Shown one piece after another: positions 8,531 to 18,324 of a stretch of DNA of 63,951 nt (within the stretch, counting starts at the first letter, position 1; each line of letters begins with the position of its first letter). Origin of the DNA: a bacterium ADurb.Bin157 (GTDB lineage Bacteria; Muiribacteriota; Ozemobacteria; Ozemobacterales; Ozemobacteraceae); the NCBI GenBank assembly GCA_002070375.1, contig MWDD01000014.1, forward strand, positions 1 through 63,951, in the 5' to 3' direction. The notes below the pieces were generated by a model. That model searched no databases. It was not told the DNA's origin and saw only the letters and a program-made list of their open reading frames with translations. The translations under genes were made by a program, and so were the position numbers.

Positions 8531-10624
8531 TTATTTTTTTGCTGCTTTTGCGGCCAACGCTTCTCGCATTGATTTAAGAACTTTTTCTGCAATACTTTCA
8601 GGCACGTCGGCATAATTCATGATTTCCATGCTAAAGCTTGCGCGGCCTTGCGACAAAGATCTCAAATGGGTGGAGTAGTTAAACATTTCGGCAAGAGGCA
8701 CGTGTGTTTCGACATTTCTGAGGTCATGATGCATTTCCATGTTGATAATACGCCCTCTGCGTGAATTCAAATTCGAAATTATATCCCCGATATATTGTTC
8801 GGGAGTTTCTATTTCAACTTTTGTGATAGGCTCTAACAAGACCGGTGAAGCCTTTGCCATACCCATTTTCATTGCTTCTATCGCAGCGTTTCTGAATGCC
8901 AACAAACTGCTGTCGACTTCGTGATACGAGCCGTCGGTGAGAGTTACTTTGACGTCAGTTACAGGTTTTTTGGCAAGCGGGCCTTCTTGCAGAGCATCTC
9001 TGACCCCTTGTTCAATAGCAGGGAAATAGGTTGACGGAACTGTGCCGCCTTTTACATTCGTGTCAAACAAAAAGCCTGTCCCAACCGGCATCGGCTGAAT
9101 TTCCATTATTACATGTCCGTACTGACCGCGTCCGCCTGTTTGTTTGGCAAGTTTGTATTCAGTTATAACATGTTTTCGCAAGCCTTCTCTGTATGCAACC
9201 TGAGGCGCACCCACCGAGGCTTGCACATTAAATTCTCTCAAAATTCTGTCAACAATAATTTCAAGGTGAAGTTCACCCATTCCGGCTATGATAGTTTCTC
9301 CGGTTTCCTCGTCCATTGAGGCTTTAAAGGTTGGGTCTTCATCCATCAAAGTATGAAGTACTGTGCTCAGTTTTGTTCTGTCGGCTTTTGTTTTAGGTTC
9401 AATAGCCACAGAAATAACAGTTTCAGGGAAACTGATTTTTTCAAGAATAGGGGCATCTTTTTCGTGGCCGAGGGTATCGCCGGTTCCAATTTCTTTAATT
9501 CCGACCAATGCTACTATGTCGCCCGCATGAGCCGTTTCGAGTTCGACTCTTTGGTTAGCGTGCATTTGCAGTATGCGCCCGATTCTTTCTTTTTTGCCGC
9601 GTGTGACATTGTAGATCTGATCACCCACGTTAAGGGTTCCGGCATAAATTCTTGTATATATAAGTTTTCCGACGTGCGGCATTGCGGCAATTTTAAAAGC
9701 CATAGCCGAGAAGGGGGCTTTGGGGTCTGCGATTATTTCAACTTCTTCAAGTGTGTCTTTATTAAAACCTACAGAAGCCTGAATATCTTTTGGTGACGGC
9801 AAGTAGTTTACAATCCCGTCAAGAAGCGATTGCACGCCCTTGTTTTTGAAGGCACTGCCGCATAATATCGGAATTACCATGTTTTTTATGGTTCCTTCTC
9901 TGATTGCCGTCTGAATCAACTTGTCAGAGATTTCTTCTCCGTCCATGTATTTTTCTAATATTTCATCGTTGCAAGAGGCCAAAATATCAATAAGATCGGC
10001 TCTTGCTTCTTCGGCACTCTTTTTTAGGTTATTAGGTATTTCGGCTGTTATCATTTTGCCTGCAGGGTCTTTTTCGCATGGTTCCCATATTTTTGCTGTC
10101 ATAGAAACTAAGTCTATGTGCCCCTGATAGTTGTCTTCAGAGCCTATCGGCAGCGAAATGACCAGAGGCAAAGCTTTGAGACGGTCTCTTATCTGCTTAA
10201 CAACCCTTTGGAAATCTGCACCTACGCGGTCCATTTTGTTAATAAAAGCTATTCTCGGAACACCGTATTTGTTGGCTTGTCTCCAAACTGTTTCAGATTG
10301 CGGTTGAACACCGCCAACTGCGCACAATACAATCACACACCCATCGAGGACTCTCAGAGATCTTTCGACTTCGGCAGTGAAGTCAACATGCCCCGGGGTG
10401 TCTATTATGTTGATGTCATGATTGTTCCATTTGCATTTTGTGGCAGCACTTGTAATTGTGATGCCTCTTTCCTGCTCTTGAACCATCCAGTCCATTGTTG
10501 CGGTTCCGTCGTGGGTTTCTCCGAGTTTATAATTGCGTCCGGTAAAGTAAAGAATTCTTTCGGAAGTCGTTGTTTTGCCCGCGTCAATGTGAGCAATAAT
10601 GCCTATGTTTCTGATTTTATGCAT
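8531..10624 (-). CDS. fusA: Elongation factor G
   Basis: 697 residues, full length for EF-G. GTPase motifs: G1 AHIDAGKT (11-18), G2 RGITITSAA, G3 DTPGH (75-79), G4 NKMD (129-132), followed by EF-G domains II-V (GGRGQYGH in domain IV, SRRGRI in domain V). It drives translocation of tRNA and mRNA on the ribosome and, with RRF, recycling. AAGGA precedes the ATG. It is transcribed alone: no rpsL, rpsG or tuf lies nearby, unlike the usual str operon. It may therefore be a relocated main copy or a second EF-G paralogue. A strong promoter lies about 100 bases upstream. Confidence 0.93.
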   Translation of the reverse strand: MHKIRNIGIIAHIDAGKTTTSERILYFTGRNYKLGETHDGTATMDWMVQEQERGITITSAATKCKWNNHDINIIDTPGHVDFTAEVERSLRVLDGCVIVLCAVGGVQPQSETVWRQANKYGVPRIAFINKMDRVGADFQRVVKQIRDRLKALPLVISLPIGSEDNYQGHIDLVSMTAKIWEPCEKDPAGKMITAEIPNNLKKSAEEARADLIDILASCNDEILEKYMDGEEISDKLIQTAIREGTIKNMVIPILCGSAFKNKGVQSLLDGIVNYLPSPKDIQASVGFNKDTLEEVEIIADPKAPFSAMAFKIAAMPHVGKLIYTRIYAGTLNVGDQIYNVTRGKKERIGRILQMHANQRVELETAHAGDIVALVGIKEIGTGDTLGHEKDAPILEKISFPETVISVAIEPKTKADRTKLSTVLHTLMDEDPTFKASMDEETGETIIAGMGELHLEIIVDRILREFNVQASVGAPQVAYREGLRKHVITEYKLAKQTGGRGQYGHVIMEIQPMPVGTGFLFDTNVKGGTVPSTYFPAIEQGVRDALQEGPLAKKPVTDVKVTLTDGSYHEVDSSLLAFRNAAIEAMKMGMAKASPVLLEPITKVEIETPEQYIGDIISNLNSRRGRIINMEMHHDLRNVETHVPLAEMFNYSTHLRSLSQGRASFSMEIMNYADVPESIAEKVLKSMREALAAKAAKK

Positions 10625-10733
10625 TTTGTAGTTCCTTATTAGTGTGACAGATGATAGCGATTGGAAACGCTACAAAAAGCCGGAGCGCAAAGCTAACTTA
10701 AATAATTGGCTGTACTACCAGCAAAGAGCATGT

Positions 10734-10762
10734 ATTGTAAGCCGGTTTGTTAAAAAAGTCAA
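10734..10762 (-). promoter_or_regulatory. Strong promoter for fusA; contents of 10625-10936
   Basis: Minus strand TTGACT, 17-base spacer, TACAAT. The start point is near 10727, giving a leader of about 100 bases to fusA. The leader has a small TAGCG/CGCTA hairpin near 10660 but no convincing attenuator. The rest of the 312-base intergenic region (10763-10936) holds AT-rich DNA upstream of the plus-strand TPR gene. A clear AAGGGG ribosome site lies at about 10926, and I cannot assign a convincing promoter. Confidence 0.7.
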
Positions 10763-10936
10763 CTTATATTTTGTCGTGCTTCGCTCTGAAATCCTTGTAT
10801 AGTCTTTAAATTGGCAGTTTGAATGTCATCGAGTGATGTACGTAATCAAAAATACTTATCATAAAATTTATTAACTGTGTAGAATTTTTATTTTTACTCT
10901 GTTACACTGTAATTTGTAAACTGAAAAGGGGTAAAT

Positions 10937-12394
10937 ATGTTAAGAAAGATTTTCTTAGGTTTTGCTTTAACAGCGACCATTTTAATAAGCTGCGGATCCA
11001 TCGATGCTATAATGGCTGCAACTCCGAAAATGCACGTTGATGTGGGTTTGAATCATTTCTATAAAAATCGCTATTTAGAGGCTTATCGAGAATTCAAAGC
11101 CGCATTAGACATTGATCAAAATTACCCCGAAGCTCATTATAATTTGGGGCGTGTTTATAAGATACAGGGCTTTATTAAAGAAGCATTAGTTGAATTTCAG
11201 ATTGCGGTGCAGTTAAAACCCGATTATTTGGCTGCAAAACGTGAATTAGAAGCTCTTAAAAAGACCTTAGAGGCAGATATCGATGCTCAGTTGCGCTTGC
11301 AAGGCAAAGATACCGTAAGTCAGACTGCCTTTGATAAACTACCTTCCGGAGAACTCGAATCAAAAGCTCGTGAAGCTCTAAATCAAGGTAAGATTAGTGA
11401 AGCTATAAAATTATATAAACAGTTGTCTGAGGAAAATCCTCGCGATAGCAGTGTTCATAAAATGCTTGGCTTTTTGTATTTCAGAGAAAACAAATATTCA
11501 GATGCCATCGAAAATTATAATAAAGCGTTGAATTTAACTCCAACTGACTCTGAGATAAGTTATTCGTTAGGTTTGATATATTTGAAAACAGGGCCTGTTA
11601 ATAGGGCTGAAAACTATTTCAATCAAGCAATAAAGCTTTACCCCGAAATGCTCAAGGCATATTTCGCGCTGGGTGAAGTTTATGAGTCTCAAGGGCGTAT
11701 TGATGATGCGGTTTTTCAGTTTAAAAAATGTTTGGAGCTGAATCCAAATTTGCAAGAAGCAAAATCTAAACTTTCTTATCTCGCAGGCAAGCAGGGTTAT
11801 AGTTATTTCAGCCGCGGTTCATATTATTATCAGCGCGGCGACTATGAGAATGCTTTGTCTATGCTCTCTATGGCGGTAAGTTACGGCTCTCTTACACCTG
11901 ATCAAATTCGCCAGGCAGATGAAATGGTTAATACAAGCCGTTTTTGGCTGGATAAAAAGCGTGCTGAGCAAAAAGCTGCCGCAGAAAGAGAGCAAGTAAG
12001 AAGTGAAGCGGTTATCAGTCGTTCTTTTTTAGTTACAGATGTAAGCAGAAATGTCTTTCCTTACGTAGGCAAAGCGGTTGAATGGGAAGGACAAATTGAG
12101 TCTATAACTACCCGAAGAGGAAAAACCGTTTTGTTGATAAATACTGACCCTTCTGTAAGCGCTGACTCTAACATGGATTATTGCTTTGAGGCAGAAATTG
12201 ATAAGGCTTTGCCTAAAGATGCCAGAATAGCCTCTCTTGCCTCAGCTTCAGTGCTCGGAAAAGTCTTGCGTGTCGATAAACTTCGAAACAGTAAGTCCGG
12301 ATCTTTTAGCAGCAGACGTCAACCTGTTATCGAGGTCAGCGAAATAACTTTTAACAGACGAGGTTATGTTCAGCCTTTAGTTTTGAGATTTTGA
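10937..12394 (+). CDS. Exported TPR protein with C-terminal OB-like domain
   Basis: 485 residues. The N-terminus is a signal sequence with a possible lipobox LISC (cysteine ~19), or alternatively a signal peptidase I site after AMA. Residues ~35-330 contain tandem TPR units such as YPEAHYNLGRVYKIQG and DSEISYSLGLIYLKTG. The last ~120 residues contain VGKAVEWEGQIESI and ASVLGKVLRVDK, a beta-rich pattern like OB-fold tRNA_anti-like domains of exported proteins; that assignment is tentative. It is the first gene of a three-gene set, with the SpoIIE phosphatase gene starting 7 bases after its stop. The TPRs probably scaffold an envelope complex linked to that signalling pair. Confidence 0.75.
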   Translation: MLRKIFLGFALTATILISCGSIDAIMAATPKMHVDVGLNHFYKNRYLEAYREFKAALDIDQNYPEAHYNLGRVYKIQGFIKEALVEFQIAVQLKPDYLAAKRELEALKKTLEADIDAQLRLQGKDTVSQTAFDKLPSGELESKAREALNQGKISEAIKLYKQLSEENPRDSSVHKMLGFLYFRENKYSDAIENYNKALNLTPTDSEISYSLGLIYLKTGPVNRAENYFNQAIKLYPEMLKAYFALGEVYESQGRIDDAVFQFKKCLELNPNLQEAKSKLSYLAGKQGYSYFSRGSYYYQRGDYENALSMLSMAVSYGSLTPDQIRQADEMVNTSRFWLDKKRAEQKAAAEREQVRSEAVISRSFLVTDVSRNVFPYVGKAVEWEGQIESITTRRGKTVLLINTDPSVSADSNMDYCFEAEIDKALPKDARIASLASASVLGKVLRVDKLRNSKSGSFSSRRQPVIEVSEITFNRRGYVQPLVLRF

Positions 12395-12400
12395 CAGCTA

Positions 12401-15286
12401 ATGAAATGGTTGGCGAAAATACCTGAAAACCTTCGCAATAATCCTTTTAAAAGGACTTTTATAGCCCTATTAAAATCATTTTTTGTCGTCTTGTTACCTT
12501 TTTGGGTGTTTTCGGGCACGACTAGGCACTTTGCAAATGTAAGCACAGAGGATTATCGCAAAAGCGAACAACAATATTTAATAGGTCTTTTAAGCGAAAT
12601 TTCCGGCAACTCTGAGCCTGAACGATATTTTGGCAAAGAGTTTAAAGCTTTGGCGGATATTCCGTTCCCCTCAGAAGTTTTCAATAAAAGATTAGAGCAA
12701 ATTTTAACCGATTATCCCGACGCCTTGTCTGTCAGTTTGTATGACACCGGCGGGGCAGCTATAGCTTTACCTTTTTTGCCCGTATTGTCAAAAGTGGTTT
12801 CTCAGCGCTATCTGGAGTGTGTTAAAGATCCCTCTTTAACCTCAAAATACGAACGGTTCTTAATACGGTTTTCAGGGTATGCCGGTGCACACAGAATTTT
12901 AGGGGCTTATCCAAATTCCGTAGTGTCTATCGGCACGGCTCATGATAATCATTGGGGCGGATGGTTTCAATTAAAAGACGAATCCGGTACCAAAACCGGC
13001 GAGTTTATTGTTTTTATCGGAAAAAAGGGAGTGTCCGGAGAAAAGTTAGTTGAAAAAGCAATTATGAAAGCACGATTGGTTCATGGTAAAAACTATCGTT
13101 TTGCGTGGCAGAATCCGGTCTCTCCCGATGAACTAATGCCCCCCGGTCACGGATTTCCAAAAGATGCTATCGATACTGTAAAAACAATGCCTTATGGCGA
13201 AAATGTTTTTACTTATAAAAATCAATGCGGGGGAAAAATCTTTTCGGAAGACGGTGCCGCAATAATAGGTTTGCGCTCATATCCTATTGAAGTTGACAGT
13301 GTTTATTCCATGATTAGCCTCCTTTTGAGTGTGACCGCACTCATTTCGTTTATTTTATTGATTCCGGTGTTTTTGGGAATAACTTCCTTTGTGCCCGGTC
13401 TCAAGTTAAAAATGAGTGCTTTGATAATTTTCGGTGTAAATCTGCCCTTGGCATTGTTGCTGATAACCGGTGTGGCAGACCGAGAAGAGCGGGAAAAAAT
13501 TCTGGTTAATAATTACGAACAGCAAAATATATTAGAATTAAATCGTATTGACGAGGCTATTTTAAGCGATTACAGAGCTATTGAAAAAGATTTTAAGCGA
13601 AATATCAACCGTTTTGATATTTCGACAAAAGAAAATATGAGCAATTCTGTTATCAAAATTATGGGTAAGGTTTATAGAAGCTATTCTTTTATTAGCCGCA
13701 TTATTGTCTCTCATCCGGAAAGAGGAACAATTTTTAGCCGCGAAAACCCCGAAGGCAGACACATAGATATAGATATGGATTCAATAGCTAATTACGGTAA
13801 TTCTCTTATTAAGATTATCAACGGTGAATACATCGAGACGACCGATATAGAGGCAACGGACAAAAATTCTGTTCTACATAATATGGGTGGTTGGATGAGC
13901 CGTTTTGTTTTGCTTAACGCAGGTAAAATTAATGCAATAAACATGCTTTCAAATGCGAGTTTAGCCTATACTGATTTTGTCTTTGACGACAGTCACAGGT
14001 CCTGGGCGTGTGTTTTTATTTTTATAGACGATTTTACTTTGCAGGGCAACTATCTTTACAAGATCAGTAAATTGCGAGACGAACAAATTAGGCGATTGCC
14101 TGACAGTCCTCGTTTTGCTGCTATACCTGTCAGTATTGCAAAAGAATGGAGAGCATTTCCAAAAAGAAAAAGTGCAGAAGAGAAAGAATTAGCTAATTTA
14201 GCGGAAAAAGCATATAAAAGTCGAATTCCGGCGCATACTTTGACAAAGATTCGTGGTGAGAAATATTTGATCAGTGCTGTTTATGGCAGCAACCTCAGCG
14301 GCTATTCTTTGCTTATGGCAAGACCATACAGATTGATCGCCGCCGAAATTGAGGGATTGAAAAAACAACTCTCAATTTTGGCTATGTTAATCTTGTTTAT
14401 GGCTCTCTTAGCCGCATATTTTGCATCGTCATTGTTGATAAGGCCGGTGGGGATATTAAAAAATGGCTTGGAATCTATTGCTGCCGGCGATTTACGCAAA
14501 AAACTCCCGGATTCGCCGGTTGAAGAATTTTCTACAATGGTAAGCAGTTTGAATAATACTATGTATCAGCTACAGGAACTTAAAGTTGCTAAAAATGTTC
14601 AAGAGACTTTATGGCCGGACAAAGGACTGTCCGGGAAAAATTATGAGCTTTATGGCAAGTGTTCTCCCGCGACCGAACTTGGCGGAGATCATATTGATTG
14701 GCTTGAGTTAGAAGACAAAAGATTGCTTATAGTTATCGGAGATGTTACCGGGCATGGGGTTGCTCCGGCAATGGTTCAAGCATCGGTAAAAGTTTGGTTG
14801 GCATTATTTGCGCAAAAGGCCGTCGATTCTGTGAGTTTGGTTAAAGAGATAAATCGCTTGCATATCACTCACGGAGCGAAAAAGTTCTTTATGACCGCTT
14901 GGTTTGGTTATTACACCCCCGATACCGGTGAATTAGAGTTTACGTCTGCGGGACATCCGTATCCTTTGCTGGTCAAAAGCACCGGTGAAACAGAGATGGT
15001 AAAAGTTCCGGGCATGCCCATAGGAAGCAGTTTGAAAATACGTTTAAAAAGCGAAAAACGCGTTTTAGAGCCCGGTTCAAGTCTAATTCTTTATACAGAC
15101 GGTTTTGCCGAAGTGCAAAATGCTTCGGGTAAAATGCTCGGTTTTGAAGGTTTTACTGCTGTATGTGCTTCTACAGCAGGTATGAAAGCTCAAGATGCGG
15201 TCGAAAACATTTTTTCAAAAGTTGCTCTTTGGGGTGAGCAAAATGATGATCAGACCGTCATTATTTTGCAAAGGAAAAGCTTATGA
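12401..15286 (+). CDS. Membrane sensor SpoIIE/PP2C-family phosphatase with HAMP domain (first copy)
   Basis: 961 residues. Membrane segment at ~20-40, a large exported region, a hydrophobic block of two to three segments around 300-355, a second sensor-like region, another membrane segment near 660-680, then HAMP (LLIRPVGILKNGLESIAAGDL). The C-terminal ~240 residues are a PPM/SpoIIE phosphatase: GGDHIDW, VIGDVTGHG, LYTDGFAE and NDDQT carry the metal-binding aspartates. GGDHIDW differs from the usual GGDYYD. Such proteins dephosphorylate anti-anti-sigma (STAS) proteins in partner-switching pathways. Start is close behind the TPR gene and its stop overlaps the next start (ATGA), so translation is coupled. 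Confidence 0.87.
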   Translation: MKWLAKIPENLRNNPFKRTFIALLKSFFVVLLPFWVFSGTTRHFANVSTEDYRKSEQQYLIGLLSEISGNSEPERYFGKEFKALADIPFPSEVFNKRLEQILTDYPDALSVSLYDTGGAAIALPFLPVLSKVVSQRYLECVKDPSLTSKYERFLIRFSGYAGAHRILGAYPNSVVSIGTAHDNHWGGWFQLKDESGTKTGEFIVFIGKKGVSGEKLVEKAIMKARLVHGKNYRFAWQNPVSPDELMPPGHGFPKDAIDTVKTMPYGENVFTYKNQCGGKIFSEDGAAIIGLRSYPIEVDSVYSMISLLLSVTALISFILLIPVFLGITSFVPGLKLKMSALIIFGVNLPLALLLITGVADREEREKILVNNYEQQNILELNRIDEAILSDYRAIEKDFKRNINRFDISTKENMSNSVIKIMGKVYRSYSFISRIIVSHPERGTIFSRENPEGRHIDIDMDSIANYGNSLIKIINGEYIETTDIEATDKNSVLHNMGGWMSRFVLLNAGKINAINMLSNASLAYTDFVFDDSHRSWACVFIFIDDFTLQGNYLYKISKLRDEQIRRLPDSPRFAAIPVSIAKEWRAFPKRKSAEEKELANLAEKAYKSRIPAHTLTKIRGEKYLISAVYGSNLSGYSLLMARPYRLIAAEIEGLKKQLSILAMLILFMALLAAYFASSLLIRPVGILKNGLESIAAGDLRKKLPDSPVEEFSTMVSSLNNTMYQLQELKVAKNVQETLWPDKGLSGKNYELYGKCSPATELGGDHIDWLELEDKRLLIVIGDVTGHGVAPAMVQASVKVWLALFAQKAVDSVSLVKEINRLHITHGAKKFFMTAWFGYYTPDTGELEFTSAGHPYPLLVKSTGETEMVKVPGMPIGSSLKIRLKSEKRVLEPGSSLILYTDGFAEVQNASGKMLGFEGFTAVCASTAGMKAQDAVENIFSKVALWGEQNDDQTVIILQRKSL

Positions 15287-18285
15287 TAACAGCACGCCGC
15301 TGGTATATGTCTGTTTTATTCATAGGATTTGCAATTAATTTTGCAATTATTTATGGTGTGCAAAATTTTGAGCAAAAGCAAGCAGAAATGACTTATATAG
15401 AAGAATTACAAAAAGTGACCAATAAACTTCACTCTTCGTTTTCTTATGAGAAACTTTTTGAAAAAATATTTTTTAGATTTTTCGAGTCTTCGGAAGGAAA
15501 GAGTTTGGCAGAGTTTGAAGCTATTTATGAATCTTGGCTTAAAAAAATAGAATTTGACAGAAAATCTTTTGAGATAATTGTTTATAACGGCCATAACCCT
15601 TTGAATAAAGATAAAGATTCTTTTGCTGACTGGAAGTTTGTTATGGATGTTCTTGATTCCGGAGAATATCAGAGCGTCAGAACCATCGGTGAGACCAAAA
15701 ACTTTGTTATAAAAACTTTGAACGGCGGGGTGGGGTTTGAAAATATAGAATGTAAGCCGGGTTTTCATAGGCGCTTGAGTCTTACGGAAATAATGAGTTA
15801 CGGAGTTTGGTTCAAAAGTAAAAATACTTTGCCTGAGTCTGATGATCTCATAACCGCCATTTTGTTTTTGTCAAACGAGAAATACATAAAAAAGTCCCAA
15901 ATAGCAAATGTTTTATTCAATGCTTTAAAAGTAAGTAAAACTGATTTTGGTTATTTAAATACTGATGATCTTACAGAATATCTTCTTCCCGAAGGGGTTT
16001 CTGCGCGAAAAATTGTGGACATACTTAATTTAGAAGATATCAAAAGCGGTTATAAGCGCATGGTTGTTGACAACAAAAACATTTTTGCTGCTTTTAGACC
16101 TGATGGAAATGTCTTTATAGCAGTCGAAAAAGAAGTTTTTATCCCTCTGCCATTTTGGGCTTGTGCGCTATTTTTCTTTTGGTTACCTCTTTGGTATAGG
16201 CTTTACACGCAAAATGCAGGCGATCTTAAGCTTTCACTGACCTTTTTGATGAGTTTTTTGTTCGTTCTGGTTGTGCTTTTGCCATCAATTGCAATTGCAT
16301 TTTTTTGGCGCTCATTTTTAGAGTCAAGATATGAAACGATAAAACTTTCAAAAATTGCAAAAATGCAGAACGCTATTGTTCAGATAGATGCTAATTCAAC
16401 TGAAATATATAGGGTTTATAAAGATTATTATGAAAAAGCAATCGCCTTATTCGATATGCGCCCGCATAATGTTCAAGCCTTTATCGACAGAACAGTAGAG
16501 TTGGAATTACAAGGTGTTTTTGATACATGCATAATAATGGACAAAGAAGGCAATTTGCTGCGTAAAAACGCATCTGTGTCAAGTTTTATGAGATCACTTC
16601 CAATGTATCCTGATCATTTTAGATATAAAATGGTCGAACACGCCCTCGAAAACGGCTGGGTACCATTTGATAAAGAGATAGACTATGTATTACAACATGA
16701 TCAAAATAATTTTACAGTAGATTCCTTTTTAGCTTTCAGCCCCGAACAAGGCAAGCGTGCAGCTACATCAATTGTCAGAGTTGTGACGCGAGACCTTATT
16801 AACCAATATAATTCATCTTTGGGCAAAATCGTTAAAGAGAGTGCAAAAGATCAAATTTCTTCTGCTGTAATTTCTTCTATTGTCGGTGAAAAAGACGAAA
16901 ATCCACTGGCTAAAATCAGTCACAGTCTCGGTGAGTTTTTTGAGTTTGGATACGGCAGAGACAATTCAAGAAACTACGTTAATATAATTCGCGATAAAGA
17001 CGGTTCGGCGAAGTATTGCTTTATTTTGTTTTCCGGTCTTTACAATTTTTCTCGCGGCTATTTAAAAAGATTATTTGCAGGCGAAGGAAAATTTTCCGAT
17101 GAAATGAAATTGGCCGCCATAAGCAACAAAATCTTTTGTGTCAATTACCCGCAGTTAGATTTGTGGAAGCGATTTGGCAGAATACTGAACGTAATACAAC
17201 CGCCTATCAATATGTATTCCGAAGAGGTCAACATTAACGGAGAACCTCATATATTGTGCGCCTACGCCGGCAAAAAGACCGATTACTATGTTTATGTGGC
17301 CTATATGCCAATTTCGGTAGTTATCAAAGAACTTAATTCTTTTAAATACAAAATGTTTCTGGCAGCTTTTTTGATTTTGTTATCTTTAGGCTTTGTTACT
17401 GTTCGTCTTTATCGAGGCATTGTCTGCCCGACTCAGTTGGTTATGGCCGGTATCAGCGCCATGGAAACAGGCAATCACGATCACAGAATAAAATTACATA
17501 CAGGCGATGAGTGGGAACAGTTGGCCGGCGCATTCAACTCCTCTCTCGAAAGTATGAAAGAATTCGAAGTCGCAAGTTTTATTCAAGAGACTATTTTGCC
17601 TTCAGGGGAAAGGCGTAGCGGAAGTATTTCGTTTTCCGGGCGCACAGTTTCAGCTGACGGTATCGGCGGAGATTATTATGATGCCTATTTGCCAAACGAT
17701 AATGAAATGCTTTTTTTGTTAGGCGATGTTTCGGGACATTCTGTTTCGGCGGCGCTGGTTGTTTCAATGGCTCACGCAGGTTTTGCCGCCTTGTTTGAGC
17801 AGGGAATAAGAGAACCGAGTGAAATATTGAAAGCTTTTAACAGTTTAATGCTTAATAACTTGCAACGAGTTAAGATGATGACTTGTTTTGCCGGCTTCAT
17901 TGACTCTGAGGGGTACCTTTACAGCAGTAACGCGGGACAAACTTTTCCCTTGATAGTAGATGAAAACGGAGTCATTGAATCAATTGCCGTCGTGGGGTAT
18001 CCGTTAGGTTCAAGCAAACGCGTGAAATATAAACAGAGCAAGATTAAATTGCCCGATAAATGCAGAATTATTATGTATAGCGACGGTATTATAGAGGCTT
18101 TGAATGAGTCAGGAGAACCTTTCGGTTTCGACCGCTTCGAGAAACTTGTTAAAAAAATCAGATGCAATGATACCCCTGAAGATTTTTATAATGAAATTTA
18201 CAGCACATTAAAAGAATACAGCGGTTCCGTGCCCTGGGATGACGATTGCACTATTGCTCTGGTGGAATATGAGCGCAAAGCTTAA
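15283..18285 (+). CDS. Membrane sensor SpoIIE/PP2C-family phosphatase with HAMP domain (second copy)
   Basis: 1000 residues, overlapping the previous gene by four bases. Layout matches its neighbour: N-terminal membrane segment, exported region, central hydrophobic pair (~285-345), a second extracytoplasmic region, membrane segment (~685-705), HAMP-like linker (MAGISAMETGNHDHRI), then phosphatase motifs GGDYYDA, LLGDVSGHS, MYSDGIIEA and WDDDC. The two proteins look like diverged tandem duplicates with different sensor regions. No STAS protein, anti-sigma kinase or sigma factor is encoded nearby, so the target must lie elsewhere or be unusual. The gene ends just before the resB promoter. Confidence 0.87.
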   Translation: MITARRWYMSVLFIGFAINFAIIYGVQNFEQKQAEMTYIEELQKVTNKLHSSFSYEKLFEKIFFRFFESSEGKSLAEFEAIYESWLKKIEFDRKSFEIIVYNGHNPLNKDKDSFADWKFVMDVLDSGEYQSVRTIGETKNFVIKTLNGGVGFENIECKPGFHRRLSLTEIMSYGVWFKSKNTLPESDDLITAILFLSNEKYIKKSQIANVLFNALKVSKTDFGYLNTDDLTEYLLPEGVSARKIVDILNLEDIKSGYKRMVVDNKNIFAAFRPDGNVFIAVEKEVFIPLPFWACALFFFWLPLWYRLYTQNAGDLKLSLTFLMSFLFVLVVLLPSIAIAFFWRSFLESRYETIKLSKIAKMQNAIVQIDANSTEIYRVYKDYYEKAIALFDMRPHNVQAFIDRTVELELQGVFDTCIIMDKEGNLLRKNASVSSFMRSLPMYPDHFRYKMVEHALENGWVPFDKEIDYVLQHDQNNFTVDSFLAFSPEQGKRAATSIVRVVTRDLINQYNSSLGKIVKESAKDQISSAVISSIVGEKDENPLAKISHSLGEFFEFGYGRDNSRNYVNIIRDKDGSAKYCFILFSGLYNFSRGYLKRLFAGEGKFSDEMKLAAISNKIFCVNYPQLDLWKRFGRILNVIQPPINMYSEEVNINGEPHILCAYAGKKTDYYVYVAYMPISVVIKELNSFKYKMFLAAFLILLSLGFVTVRLYRGIVCPTQLVMAGISAMETGNHDHRIKLHTGDEWEQLAGAFNSSLESMKEFEVASFIQETILPSGERRSGSISFSGRTVSADGIGGDYYDAYLPNDNEMLFLLGDVSGHSVSAALVVSMAHAGFAALFEQGIREPSEILKAFNSLMLNNLQRVKMMTCFAGFIDSEGYLYSSNAGQTFPLIVDENGVIESIAVVGYPLGSSKRVKYKQSKIKLPDKCRIIMYSDGIIEALNESGEPFGFDRFEKLVKKIRCNDTPEDFYNEIYSTLKEYSGSVPWDDDCTIALVEYERKA

Positions 18286-18288
18286 CTA

Positions 18289-18317
18289 TTGATAATAATT
18301 TAACTCTATTATATAAT
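18289..18317 (+). promoter_or_regulatory. Promoter giving a leaderless resB mRNA
   Basis: TTGATA, 17-base spacer, TATAAT (18312-18317). The ATG at 18325 starts 8 bases after the -10 ends. The intervening CCCCCTA contains no ribosome-binding site. Confidence 0.65.
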
Positions 18318-18324
18318 CCCCCTA

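Noticed and set aside
10118..10642. 174-codon open frame opposite fusA
   Set aside because: It mirrors the conserved EF-G GTPase domain and has no independent features.
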